Notes: generated by a model from the sequence alone, not told the origin. A stretch of 64,000 bases of DNA from Drosophila pseudoobscura (GCF_009870125.1 NC_046680.1:12233501-12297500); one strand, 5' to 3'. Positions 37,201-52,200 are shown, counted from the first letter of the stretch. Made by a program: numbers and translations.

Positions 37201-40200
37201 GCAAATCCCAAATTAGCAAATGCACGTGACTATATCGCCATAATATCGCCATATATCTCCCATAATAAGCAGCCTTAAACAATCAACTCTTGAATGAATC
37301 CAAGCCGTGAGATCGGTGTTTTCCATAGTTTTTGCCATCTATTCCCACATCTGTGCAATCAGCAAAGTTCTATTTGAATATGCTCAACGTAGTCAGAACT
37401 GGAGCCAAATGGGAAAAAGCTGATTTGGCTTACACTTGGGTCCTTTTTTTTGGGGGTTTTTTATGTCAGTTGAGTAAGCCACAAAGCAAACTTCCCTTCT
37501 CTATGGTCTGGGTTGGGGGAAACGTTCCTTTTCGAGCGTCGCCATTTTTATGGGCAACGATGTCTGCCTTGCGCTGCCCTGCCCTGCTCCATCACTCAGT
37601 TGGCATTATTAGTGAAACATTTGGAATTTATGATTATTTTTTTCTGTTGGAGTCTGGCTGTAATGTGCCCTCCATGAATGCTTAAATACAAATACGCATA
37701 CAAATCTGGCGAAACTATTAAAACTAGGCTGCCATGACTCACAATGAGGCGACAACTTGGCCAATCAAATGCCTTAAGCTGCGAATCTTGACATCCCAGA
37801 AGCTGTCGCTAGACAACGCCTCAGCGATGTCGCATTGCCATGAGCATAAAAACCCATGAAAATGTTGCAAAGATTAACTCCCTCATTTCAAAACCGCCCA
37901 CCGCTTACATTTGCATGCGCCTCACATGTCACGCAGATGGAAAAATCCCGAATAAAAATCGACAATAAAAAATGAACCAAAATCGGAAATGAAATCAGAT
38001 AAACGCTACAAGTGACGGATGCGTCTCGTAAACGGTTCGACGAGATCGTTCACAGATGGAAAGTAAAACTCAGAAATTATCTGAAATCGGTTTAAGCTCC
38101 CGCTCACGCTCGTGCACAATCAGAGGTGAGAGAAAGGGCTGCCACCCGCAGAGGTGATATCAGTAAGGAGATGAGGTGCTCGTATATCTATAGCTCCTTG
38201 AGCGTACCACATGCTGGAGGTTCCAGTGTGTTGACACTGCCACCAGCACAGGCCACAAGCACACACACACAATCATTGTCTAGTGGCACAGCTGCTGACG
38301 TTGGCAAGTTCCCACATCGGGGCGTCAATTCAGCTGAACTCAGCAGAAGCCTCAGCAGCACCAGAAGGTCCTCTGTGCGGGCCACACAAAGTGTGCTTTG
38401 CTTAAATACAGACATTAATCGGAAAACAGAATTTTCTTTTCTAGCTGTTGGCATCCCACACGTTGGGCGTGCTTCATCATCGAAATCGATTGGACCTCGC
38501 TCTCGTCCTCCCGATGATTCTGCTGCAATTGTGAAAACAATTTCAGCTGCTTTATTGTTTGTAAATGCAATCCTATATTGGTTAAGCCACAAATAAAAGT
38601 CTTTTTCTGTCTCTACCGCTCGCTTTTTCTTTTCGAAAAATTGATTACACTTAATGGCGCAGATGAAACTGTAAAGCACCGACCACACGGCGCGTATGTG
38701 TAATGTTCGAGCAATTATCATTGGCATATTGCAGGCCATTCGCCAGCATTTGGCCTGTGGCCATATTTCACTTCCCCCATCTCTCTCTCTCGCTCTCTCC
38801 CCCTTTCTCTTTCCCGCTCTCTCTCCCTTTCTCTCCCTCTCTATATACAGGAGCTGTAACAGCAGAACGAAGCAAGAGTCCTGCGCTGGCAATTTTCTAT
38901 TAAGTTTGCCTCCGTTCTGTCGATGTGAGCCCTCTCAGACACTGTGCGCACTTAGGCGCGACAATTAATTTATGGCCTAGACGTCCTGCCAACCCATAAA
39001 TTATGGCCGCGAATGCCAATGAGAATGCGGGAATGCGAATGGAGAACAAGGCGTATGAGTAACGAGAGTTGCTAGAGATACTGTGCATATGCGAGACAGA
39101 AACAGTCAGAGCTGAAAACGACACTTCTATTAGGATCCTACAACTTATCGAGTGGCCCTCTGCCGATTCTGTGCGTAGTGTTGATTAATTACCCGCTGAT
39201 ATGCCGATACACACAGATACACTCCCACACAGTTAGGGCAAGGCTGGTCAGTCGTGACTGATTCTGAGCTCTGTTACATGGAATCAAGCTAATTGCGTGC
39301 TGATTGAATCCAAAGATTTGGCTCAAAGCAATCAGCACTGAGGAGTGGAGCACAGATGAACCACTTAAAGATATGCCACCACTGACATAGTTTTGGGTGT
39401 TTTTGCAGCAGTGAAACCAACTCGACTGAGCAAAGTAAAGTGTCTTGCTGACTGAACAATAAACAAGTTCTGGCATTGATTTTATCTTGGCAAGCTTTCT
39501 ATTTGTCCTCTCGCTCTGCTTTGTTTGAATTTCCTTTAAGTTTGGCAAAGTGCGACGCTGCCTTGAAAATTTTCCGCCTGACTTCAAAGCAGAAATGCAA
39601 AAATGACAATCAGAAGTGCGGGGAAATGTGCAAAAACTGGTGGGGCGGTGGCTCGTCGAGGGCCAATACCAAATTGTATTGTGTGGCAGGCATTGAACTT
39701 TCCCCCAAAGTAAAACTAGAAACGAGGAAACAATACTCGTACTCGTAGGTATCCCCTACCCCTTCGCCTACCACACTCTCATGTATCTATAGATATAGAT
39801 ATAGATGTGACTGTAACTGTGACTGAAAATGAGAATGTGTGCGAGGGCAAAAGTTAAGGCAGTGGGCCATGCAGAAAACAAACAAGTACTAGCTCTCGTT
39901 TGTATTCCGACTATAGGATACCCGCTATTCTGGAGATATACTCGTATCTAAAAAAAACAGACCCTCTTATAATTAAAGATTTGAATTATTTTCGCTGCAG
40001 TAATTATCCGATCGCAAGGATTTTTGGTCATTCGGCAGATCGTACGTCAATGTGTCGGAAACGCTTTTTCTGCCTGTTACAAACTTTTGTAAGGACACAA
40101 TATACCCTTGTGCCCCTCGAGTACCGGGTGGAAGCACACAAACACACACAAAAACTGCTGCAGACTTCTGGGCGTCGCTTTTATGGCTATCTGTGTATGT

Positions 40201-43200
40201 TGTTGCTGTTGTTGTGGCCGACTTTTTCATGATTATGTCCCTCATTTCAGAGGGACTACGCAGAGCGTAGAGAGGGTTTTTTTGCCAGCAGCTCTGATTT
40301 AATTTAACAAAATGCCGGCAGCTAAGAACTTTGGTCTCTAGGCCATTGCCATTTGGTCAATTTCTATGCGAGTGCGGTATCTCTTTCTCTCATAATTTAG
40401 CCCATTTTATTGGCCGTTTTTGCCGTTGGTCGATAAGAGGAGACAGTGCTAGAGACAGTCCTTACCCACTGCCAGGACATCTAGCGTAGGTCGTTTTTGT
40501 TGGTGTCGCCTGAAAGACGCTGCCATCAAATTAGGTTAGCGGGGTAGGGATGCGTATGAGTGATTTTTATGGGATTTTTATTTGAGCCGGGAGATTGCAG
40601 CTTATTGTCCCGCTTGCCCTAAGCCTTGTCTAGACATCCTGCAGCGACGACTGCTGCTCATTAGCCTCCGATATTTATGAAGCCTTTTCCCGCAACGCCA
40701 CTCTCCTTCTCGCAGGCTGCTGGAGCACATTAACACTGCCAAAGTTTTCGCCGACAAAGTAAACAACTTACAAGAAAATGCAGCATCAGCAGCGGGGAAA
40801 AACCAGATAAAAATCTCATTTAATATGCACGCGCAAGGAAAACTCTCTTCGCAGCGAATGGAAGGGAATGCAAATGGCAAAGTTTCGTTTGCTTTAATCA
40901 GTGCGTAAAATATTCAACTGCAACTGGCAGCAGCAGCTAGGGGAGCTGCCACAGTCCTCATTCCTCATTCCTCCGCCCCAATCCCCAAACCTCATTCCAT
41001 TCCCATTTCCATCCCATTGCCGCAAATCTTTCGCTGACTTTTGTCTTTCTTGCGTTTCTTCTTTGGTTGAGCCTTACACAAGCCTTAAAAGTGGATTTAC
41101 TGCATCTGCAGCTTGCCGTTGCCGTTGCCATTGCCATTGCTGTCGCTGACATCCTCTCTGCGAAACAATAGACTCGACTCAGACTGAGCCTCAGATTCGA
41201 AGGAGTTGGAAGGATCCTTGTGGCCACGTAGCTGATTCGTTTATTGTGGGGCATGAATTTGCACATGCTGAATGTCTGACATCTCAGAGGATAAAGACCT
41301 GCCCCTGCCCTACCACAAAATAAACAAAACAAGCAGCTTCAACCTACTTCTCCAGCACCTACTGGTGCGTCTCCGTTATTTCGCGTGCAAAAATAAAAAC
41401 AAAATTCTGTCGGTTCAAATTGTAATGAATGGCGCCAACATTTATTGAAAATTTTTCGCGGAATTTGCCCTGAATGAAAACGAAATAAATTTCCCAAGGA
41501 AAACGAGATTAAGTAAAAATTGTCGCTGGGTGAAGTGTTTGTAAATGACAGCAATAATTTTTCATTTAATGGTTCTGTGCAGGACCAAGTACCGAGCAAT
41601 ACAAATGGTATTGCATTCCAAAGTATGGTCTCACAAGGGGTCCACCTTTGTGCTAAACTTTGCCTGGGACTTAAAGACCATTCAATAGAACACTCAAAGC
41701 ATCCCCCTACGATCGTCTTGGGCTAAAAATGCTTCAATTACTTCTTCTTATTATATCGAATATTATTATTATTATACTATGTATTATATTATACTTGTGG
41801 CTATATGATTTAATATCAATAAATGTAAAAAAAATAAACCTAAGAAGATCCGGTGCGAGTTTTAAGCTACCGCAATAAAGGTTCGTAAAAGGTGAAAGGG
41901 AATGACTAATTACTTATGTGTGGCTTTAATTTTGGATATGTCATCTTGTCAATAAGTTTTCATTACATTTTCTGAACAGTTCTATGAATATTTTCCCATG
42001 AAACAACGACAGCAAGTCGCGCAAGGGAGAGGCACTGGCAACATGCGAATCTGCAAGCATGATTTCTTCATCCTTGGAAAATCTTTAGGTTAAACCTTCC
42101 ATGGAAATCAGTCGAATGTAAATGCAAATTGATTGGCTCTTCATCTTCCACTTGGGCTGCTTTACATATTCCGTATTCCATATGTTTTGATGGTAGAGGA
42201 GATGTCGTGTTCACTGGAATTAATGCTCTCGGTGGCGCCTCGTCATTCTCTTTAATATGCCTCCCCAATGAGCTGGCACTTTAAAGGTTGCCACGTAAAT
42301 ATATCTGCTTACAAAACTCTCAAGTTAATGGCCGACAGCCGGACTCTATCGGTGCTCAGAAGTCAACAAGTTGCGGCACAGTTCATCCCGCCACCTCGCA
42401 AGATTATTGGGTCCTTGGGCTGCCTCGTCTCCTATTCAATTTGCATTGAGTATCATTTTTGTGGGTCATGTTGTTGTTGCTGCTGCTGGAGCAGGGTCAC
42501 CGTCACCCAACTATACGGGACACAATGAACGCTTAACGACTGGACCGAATGGAAGTGTGCAAATAAATATGTTTGCTGGGGGAAAACAGTCGAGAAAAAA
42601 GACAAGAAAACTGTCAGCCTCCATCAGCCTGAACGAACGAACGCTTATTCATAGTCCGGTCACAAATTCGACACCTACGCAACTATTGTGCCAATTTGGG
42701 GACCAAGTTGACCTTTTTTTGTAGCTCCTGTGTTGCCAGGCCCCCGACCTAGTCCCGGGCCTGACAATGCATGCAAATGACGGCATTTTTTCTTCTACCC
42801 CAGCCTCTGAGTGGAGCGGAATGTGGCTGGAGCTGGGTGCTGGGTTTTTCCATTTTCATGTTCGTTGCCCTTAGATTCCTTTGTGCCGGGTCTCTACTTC
42901 ATTTTTGGGTTACTTTGTCCCGGCTCACTGCTAATGTCTTCACTCTGGAGTGTGCCTGGCTGATGTGGTGTGGTGTGGTGGGGTAGCATGGTCTGACCTG
43001 GTCTGAGGGTTCGTTCTCTATGAGCTTGTTAGCACTCATAAAAGTGCCTAAGAGTATGCCATTCCAGGAGGCCTTTGTAATTTTATGCCCAACGAAAGCA
43101 ACACTGAAAGCAGCCAGGCTGCAACAAAAGGAAACGGAAAACTTTAAGTCTTCAAATGTGGCTACGTGTCGCCAGACTTCAGTCGCCAGTCGCCAATGGG

Positions 43201-46200
43201 AATCTGTATGTTAATTTCTGCCTACAGCCTGCTGCTGGAAAACAAACTAAAGTCTTTGCTTCGTTTAGCTTTAATGCCTCATAATCAACACAATCATAAT
43301 TTGCATGGGGCATGCTCCGCATAATTTTCCACATCATTTCCCAGGCAATGTCAACTAATATGCCACGGGAGTTGCAAATTAGCAAGCAACCCGAGTCGTC
43401 CTCTGTTCCTCTCCCTCTCCATTTCCAGTTTTCTCTCCCGAAAACTTACGCAACGGCAGCGACAGGCGCAGCTCTACAGAAACTAGAACAAGGACACCAG
43501 CTAAAAGCAAGTGCAGCTCATTTGCCACTTGGCTTTGTTCAGGCCACTAATTGAACTCCATCTCGCTTGCCACAAACACAGCCAAGAAGGCATGCCTCAT
43601 TTAACCCTCTGGGGCCGGTGTGGCTGGTTGGGCTGGGTTCGACGTAAGCCTAAAACCTGATTATGTACTTCCAGCAGTTGCCATGGCGATACCTTTTGTT
43701 GGCATAAACCATTGGACCCGAAACTTGCCACCAGATGTCGAGTATTGGTTTTGGTTAACTCCAGCGTATGTCTGGGATTGTTTGAAATCCAACTTCATAT
43801 CGAGTAAGATAGAAGAAATCAATTCCGAAATGAAACAATGGACACAATGCATACAAAAGCCGGACTTTCAGCGAATGGCAATTAGTTCAATAATTTATGA
43901 ATTGTCAGAATTAGGACCGTTGTGCGCTTCAATGTTAATCAAACACACGCTAAGTGCACTAATTATGAGTTAATCAATTCTCATTTGAGAATTATTAATA
44001 CCCAGGCGAGTACCACGGGCATCAAATGCATATTTTATAACTGATCCCATTGTGTCCATCGCTGTGGCCAACAAATGTCCAGGCAAACGGTGAAGCCACA
44101 AAAACGTCACCAATTAAGCGGCAACGAATTGCACCCTCACTTGAGCGCTGTTTTTAAGTCCATGTTAACTTGGCCAAAGTAATTGAGTGCAGACGAGGGA
44201 ATACCGTTCGACAGAACTAATTATTCAGTCAATTAGAACCGACAAAAGGCCTTGAGTCAAAAAAAAGTAAAAAGAACGCTGTGAAAGTATATTTCGACTT
44301 AAAGGTACCCACTATTTAGCAGTTTCAAAGTTCAGCAGTTTTCTAATCCCAAAACACATGCGCATACATAAGTTTTTAATACTACTGGCTGAAAAACTTA
44401 TCGGAAAGAAAAAGTCCACAGAATTCTTAAAATTGTGCTCTCCACCCCTTTTTTGTGTGTGTGTGGAGATTTTGTTTATTAATACGAGTAAAGTTTTAAT
44501 AAGTGATTATGGCAAAGCCCAGCACACATATATCCTATAAGCTTCCACTTCTGTTTCCAATCGAATAAATTTCACATCAAGAACCGAATTCTGTAGCCTA
44601 AATAAAATCATGTAAAGTAGAGGCAATTCAATTAATTTTGTCAACTATTTCATTGTTTGCTGGACAAACCGCTCCAACCGACGGACAGGCAACTCGAATC
44701 AGTCACGACCACGTGGCGTATGCGTAACACCAGATTTATGTATGCCCAGTGTCGCTAATGGATGCTGTACCACATGGCGTATGCGTCATATTTGAATAGT
44801 TTGCTTAATTATATGTAGGGCGAAAACGTTTTGCGGTTTCCACTCCGCTCTGATTGCTGTCAGTACAGCTCTGTGCTGCGTTGTCAAGCACCAAATTGAC
44901 GGAAACCCACATGAAAGTGAGGTTGAAAATTGGAAAATCCCATGGAATTGTGGATGACACGCACTTCCCCATCAAAATATAGAGCAATTCCTCCCAAAAG
45001 GAGACAATTTTGATGAAATAAGTTTTCTGGTTCCATCAAACTTATGCCACTGCCTCTCCCATCGCACAGACACTCACACAATTAAAGTAAATGATGCTCG
45101 GGATGGTGATGGGGATGGGGATGGAGCATCTTGTGGCAATATTAGAAAATAAATAACTTGATATGGAGGGGAATTACTTTTGCCCATTTTGTTTTGCATT
45201 TTGATGAGCTATACTATACGATGGCGGCCGCACATCCAATTTATGCCCACGGCCTTTTCTGTCTGCCTTCTACTATCAGAAGGATACACATGTGTCCATA
45301 TCTGTGCGTGTTTATGTTAATGTCTCTGTGTCTACTAATATATCACAAAATCGATTTTACGCCCAGATGAAGCCTCGTCTCCGCCTGTCTGATCTGACCC
45401 GCCCCTGGCCTCCCCAACCTATCCTCCTCATTCGGCTTTAATGGACAGCTTTAAGCACATCTCATCACTCAAGCAAGGAGTCCATAAAGCACGCACTGCC
45501 CGGCATTTTTTCCTGACCTTAAGCTGAGGCTGGACAAACGCCTTGGCGGTGGAATTGAATATTCCATTAATGCGCAGACAGGGACAGATGATTGTCACTC
45601 AGTCGGTGAGCATTCAAATTAGATTTCCCACACACAGACAACCGCAACATTCGTGAAATTGCGGTGGGTTCAGGGTCAGGAACTGGGACTGGGACTGGCA
45701 CTGTGCATAGGTATAAATTCCAAATGATTTGCGCTGATTGCCCGGAGATGTAATTAAAGTTTTACAACCTAATTAAGACCAGCGAACCTCACCAAGCCGT
45801 ACCGTACCGAACTGTACATGTAGGCTGGCTCAAGAGTTCTTCAATTAGGCCAAAAACAGAGCGACTGGTAGACTAGCAGACTGAAAGAACGAAGCATAAA
45901 CATTTTAATGACTGACGAAAAGGGCGATCAATGACAGGCAGTGCAGTGCGCATCCATAAAAGTGACCATTAAATGCCAGACCAGGGACCAAGGACCACGA
46001 ACCACGGACCAGTTGTCCTTCTCCGCATGTCCACCAGTATGTGCGTGTGTGTAATGGATGTGTTCACATGCGGACACATCCTGCTAGCGGAAATGTTGTT
46101 TCCTTGTCTTTGGGTTTTATGGCTTTCCAATCAAATAATCACAACAAACGTTTATCGCCTTCGCAGGCAGCAGAAACATTCCTATTCATTAGGCCCGGCC

Positions 46201-49200
46201 AGAAAGGGCATAAAAAAGGGGTCCGGGTCGTCAGAAGTTCCAGGAAATACGAGTACCCTTGCGAGTACTGAATATCACAACTAATTACTTTTGCTTTTTG
46301 AGCATAAAAAGCTGTTACAATTTTAGCCAGCAGCAAAAATGCAGTTAAGACACCTTTCTGTGTTCCCTTTTCGCATTTAAATGTTGCATTCTTTGGCGAC
46401 CATTAAGAGGCGGAGCTACGAGTATTTCCATGATTAATACGAAGCTTATTTACATATATTTTCGCCGCATTTTCAGCTCTTGTTTTATCTGCAGCAGACC
46501 TTCGTCTTGCTGGATGATTTACTTATCTCTGGTAGTTGTATTTTCTATCTCTATTTCTGGTTGGGACTGCTTCCTTGTGGCCATTGCTTCGGGCCATTGG
46601 AATTGCACTGTGTTTTTTATGGCGAACGGACGGAATGCTCTGTGGCATGCTTTCTGCGGCTAAATACATTTGGACGGCTTGCCTGGCTGCCTCTTGATGC
46701 AATTTAAATGATTAACTATTTTTTGTGCTTGCAGAGTGCAGCAAATTTCGCCCCGAGCTATTCCGAGCAGTGATTTATAAAAATTTCCATGGAATTCCAT
46801 TTCCCATTACCAGAGGCACTTGCTGAAAAGTCGCCACTTAAAAGCGCGCCCTTTTTTGAAGTCAATTAAATAATTCTCGGAACTGCTTTAATGTGAAATT
46901 GGGACGTACTCAGGCATTTTCCATTTCCACCTGCTTTATATATTTTCCGCCCAGAAGGATCTCGTATTTGGGTGCTGGCTCAGCATCGCAGAGGTTCCCT
47001 TAATTTAGCCCATTCATTAATTGAGTCAGTCACTAATTTATAAGCTGCTGTCTCTGTCCACTTTTCTCCTGGTACCGAGTTGTTTGCATTCCAGCACATG
47101 GCCAGAACAGGACAGTACAGGACAAGACAGGCCCAGAGAGGCTGCGGATACGGATACCGACAATGGGAAATGATGAAATGTAAACCAAACGAAAACATCA
47201 GCAAACAACAGCAAAGGAAAAGGAGCAAACGGTGCAGGATCCGGATCCGAAGCAATGGCCAAAAAGGACTGAGGCGAACAAAGCGAAAACAGGGCGAAAA
47301 TTACATGTATAATCAAGTGAAGAAATACGAGCGCACATTAATAATCCAGATTCATTAAGGACAACCCCAGCCATTGCCTCTGACACTGCCGAAGAGATAC
47401 GGAGGGACGGAGCTGGAAGATACACCAAAACATGGCAAAGCAAACAAATTGCAAATTGCAGTAGTGGCCGAGCGCAAATCGGCAGAAAAAGGGCAGAAAA
47501 AAGGGCTTGAAATAGCCGAAGCTAAATGGCAAATTGCTTGGCCAACACTTTTCCGCTCCAGAGTAAGTACGCTTCTCGCTAATAGCAGGCTGACCGGCCA
47601 GCAGGAACGGGGTCTAAAAATGGTGTTCATGCTGTAAAATACTCTCTAATGAGGCCATATATCCATCAGACTTGTACTTTTCACACAGAGTTCTAATATA
47701 CGTATTTCGTACATAGTGCACTTCATGGAACAACGCAAATATTGGTAATTACTAGCTAACAAGTTAATGAATGAATAACAATGATTCAAAAGTTTTAAAA
47801 TTCATAGCTTTTGATGGTTTTTTATGATCCGTAATAAGCATGGCCATATGTTTTGGCAGCCATCACATTTTGGCAAGAAGGCCTTAGTACAGATCAGTCG
47901 ATAGTCGTCTAAATGCAAGGGGGTCGCAAAGCAGAATTGCCAAATCTATGTGAATCGATCGATTTTGCAGGACTCTAGTATATACATATAACACCCCACT
48001 TGAAGATGAAAATATACTTGTCTGCAGTCAACAGCTGTTTCTGTAAAGTCATAACTGGAAAATGGAAATTTGTAGATGTTGTCAAATTTAATTAAACGCC
48101 ACTTTGGGCCGAGCCAGGGCCCATGAATAATCGACGGCAAATAAAGAGAAAATGAAATTATTTTGAATTTGTCACTGTCGCGGTTTGTTGGCAGTAAGTG
48201 GCTGACAGCTCTCTGCTCCGGCTATCCCCGTGGTTGCCAATGAGACACGGAGCGGCACTCGAAACAAATTGCCACATCCAGGATGCCTCGTCTGAGGGCG
48301 TGGAACGACTCGTCTGGTTCGTGCACCTTGGCAACCGCAGCAATAACCTCGACTTTGCCGCATAAATCTTCATCAGTCAAAGTAAGAAGAACAACAGCGA
48401 AACCACTGCCACTTCCACTGCCGCTGACACTGTATCTCCTCTGCAGTAGCAGCTACAGCATTTTCAGTAAGAGTCTCCGTTTCATTCTTATTTATTTATT
48501 TATTTTATATTGCGTACAGGCTTTAATTAAAATTTATTTAAATACATTTTTTTCGGTCATCATTATGCTCGCAAGGAAACGCCTGAGCTTCCTGGTTCTA
48601 CTTCTGTCTCCGCTTCTGCTCAGTGATTTATAATGAAAAGTTGCCAGTCGCGTCGCCGGTTTCAGTGCTAACGAAATGCAAACATGCATACTAATTACAT
48701 TTAAAACCGTCGGCTAAGCCAAGTTAAGCACGAGAATAAATCCTTTTCAGCTCAGCCAGGAGCAGGAGGAGCAGGAGCCGGAGCGAGATATGAAAAAAAA
48801 TGATTACAAGTGTAGGATGTGTAAAGGGATCTGATCTCCTCTCCGCTGGTGCCTCATCCCTGGAAATTATTTGTAAATGCTGTTTAAGGCCGCCGCTGAG
48901 AGGCTTTTCTTTCCCCTCTCGACTTTTCCGCAGCTCGTGCTTATTATTTGCATATTTATGCTGGAGCAGGGAGCAAAGCGCATAGAGATGGAAATGTTTG
49001 GGTCTAAGAGGCAGCGAAACTGTGGTTACTCTTTGTGTGGCTTTGGGTGTGTCCGTGCCCGTGCTGGATGTGTTGGGACATGTGCTCTCCCACTCCCTGC
49101 CATAATCAATCGCACTTGGAATGGAACAATCTATGCTAATTCTTTGTTTGTAACAAAAAACAAAAAAGAGAAAATAAAATGAGTTATTTCCTACTGCCAC

Positions 49201-52200
49201 TGCCACTGTCACTCCTCCGTCACTGTCTCAGCATCTCTTTCTCTCGTTCTCATTCAACAATATTAAGGAAAATGAATTCCAAAATGCCTCTGATGTGGTC
49301 CCACACTTCTTTTCCATCCTTGACTGGCTCTCTTTCTTCTCTCTGGTTTCTGCTTGCCCAGTTTTAAGCAGAATTTCCCCAAGCGAAAGGCACCAAGAGT
49401 GCTAATGAAATTATGAGTGTGCGAGAGTGTGCGTGTGGGTGTGGGTGCGTGTGTATGCGGGCTTACTTTTTTATGATAATGTATTTAATGAAATGCCATA
49501 TGGATGTTTATTAGGATATTAAATATTTACGCTGACAGTCGGGGGGATTGGAGTGTGCCGATTGTGGCCACATCACGTACTTCAATAATAGTCGCAGATA
49601 AACAAGAGACCGTTGACGGGTAACACGCAGATTCATTTGTTTCTTATATGCAACATAAGATTTTAACTAGCTACAATGTCTCCTCAACTTTTGATTTGCT
49701 TTAAGAATGCACTGGACACATTTCATCTGTTGCTTTAATTTTCTGCCTGAGTGATTTTATTATTACCACCACCTGAAGTCTGCACATAGCTCATGCCAAT
49801 ACGGATACCCGATGCTTGTGTTGTTTGGCAGATTTGCGCTCGATTGGTTAATAGCGACTGCGACTAGGATGTATCTCCATCTCCTCCTCCATTTCTCTTT
49901 CTCTATTTGCTTGTGTAGCTGCTTAGCAATTACGTGTGTGCCTAAGCCATAAGTATGGACAGATACACCCAACACAGATGACAGATGATTAAGCTTGGCA
50001 AACATTCACACAAATAGACGTTTCACTGCTTCACTGCTTTTCAATTATTTGAGTCCCGGGAGTAGCAATTAAAGACTGCCGGAATTGGTTGGGCGAAATT
50101 CTGATCAATAAATCGATACATAGCACAGACAGATACACACACACAGATACAGACTCCCTTTGAATATCAAATTTATGCTGAGCTCAGAACAAGACTCCCA
50201 AGTCGAAGGAACTGGCAACATTTTCGAGGAAAATACTGCGAGGATAAGCCGACTCTTCCACAGACTCTAGTATGTGATCCAGCACTTAAGATGTAGAAGT
50301 TCTATTGTTGAGTATATCGACCAGAAGATACTCATCGCTCAGAAATGAATTGCTATCAGGGCTATACTGAATCTGCGTTAGTCTTTGTGGGAAGTGTATT
50401 TGCTCCAAGTCTCTGACATCCTGGCATTCAGACAGAGCCAACATACGTATCTTGTGCTGCACACATGAGTATAACAAAAGCCAGAAGCGCCGGAGAATTA
50501 GGCAAGTGATACATCGGCTGAAAGAAGATGGGGAATAAGAAGGAGGGACTGGGACTAACGAACAGAGCCTAAAAAGGGGTTAATGAAAATGAATGCTACA
50601 GTGGCAGCCGGCTTCCGACTCTGCCCCGCACACTTTTTTGTGCCACAGTGTCATGTGTGAATGTGTGAGTGTGTGAGTGTGGGCCCATCTCCATCTCGCG
50701 GGCTCTCTGTTTTTGTGCACTTTCCAATGGACCCTTTGTGTGTGCTCGTCCCGCGGGGGATTTCAACATAATGAATGAATATGAATTTACTGTGACATTT
50801 TTAACTGTGGCGATATCTTCCGTGTAGATGGCTTTTAGGCGCACTGCCTCTTTGTTTCCTCATTTGTCTCACTGGCTCTGGCGCTGCCGTCAAGTGAGTG
50901 CACATAATGTGACCATGCACAGACACACACTCCCATATCAATCATTGTGGATTATAAAATGTGCCACTGACTGACTGATGCAGGACTGCGAAAAGAGCTG
51001 GTGAAAGAGACACTAGGCAGCAGAGGAGTAGTCGGAGCCGCCCCCCCGCTGGGGCCACCAGCCAAACAGATGGCAAATGTATCATTAATATATAATGCGC
51101 CAAAAAGTATGCAAAACTTTTCGTTGTCACTTTTTTACTTGCTGCCAGAAGCTGTCAACAAACTCGACTCCCGGCCCGCACATTAAGCGAGTTTTGTGGC
51201 ATCTAAAAGCCAAAGGGGGATTAGAGTGCGGTCTCATATTGGACTTGTATTTCGGATTCAGATGGTTATTAAATGATCTACCCAGCAGAGACAGGGACAG
51301 AGCCAGATAGAGATACAGAGAGAGAGTTTCTTTGGGAGTGTATGAGGCTGTGTGCTTAGGCTGTCAACATTTGCTTTGGAAGTTTTGCCCGCACTTGAAT
51401 CAACTTTGAAGCAGAATGAACATCAAACTAACAGCCAACGAGGCATGTTAAGCCAACTGCAAATTGCCTCAGTGGTAGCCGCAACAACAGCTCCAAGAGT
51501 CCACAAAAGAGTCAGCTTATTAACTGCCTGACAACTTTCCTTTCCCAGCATATATCAGAGCAGCTGCATCTGCAGCACCATCCATACAGGCCCCATCCAA
51601 CGAGGAAAAGCAAACAGAAAACTGCCGGCATGAAGGCAAAACAAGCAACTGCACCTGCAGCAAACTTGTGGCTGCAGCAGAAATAATTAAAAATAATTAC
51701 GACCACAGCAGCAGCATGAGGAAGTGCTGAAACCAAACTACTACCAACATTGCAGATGCCAGGGATATGAAGTTCCAATTGCTCGCCTGAAATCCTTCTT
51801 CGAGCAGGCCAGTGACAGTCGTAGTCGCAGCAGTAAAATTAATAACTACATCTACGTACTGGAAAAGAGCTCGCCATCACAGCATTTCCATGGAGATTTT
51901 CGTATCAGCTACATTCAGCAGTTTCTCCTTCCTCCATCAATTGTGTAATACCAACATTTGCAGCAATTGTTTCATCTCAAGGGAAACCAGCAAGTGGAGG
52001 AAAGTCCAAGAACATATCCTGATTATATCCGATCTAAGCATTTCACTGCAGCTCATATTGAGTAGCGACTTATGGCATTGCAGAGATTTTAATCAGGCGT
52101 TCAGAAATCAAACGAAATTCTAATTAAGTTCTGTTCCCTTGGGGACACACATGCACACAGCTCTCGCTCTCTCGACATGATAATGGAATGTGGCTAAAGT

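Noticed and set aside
43620..43973. 117-codon plus-strand frame of normal composition
   Set aside because: Roughly twenty frames of this length are expected by chance in 64 kb over six frames. It has no domain, signal peptide or splice context.
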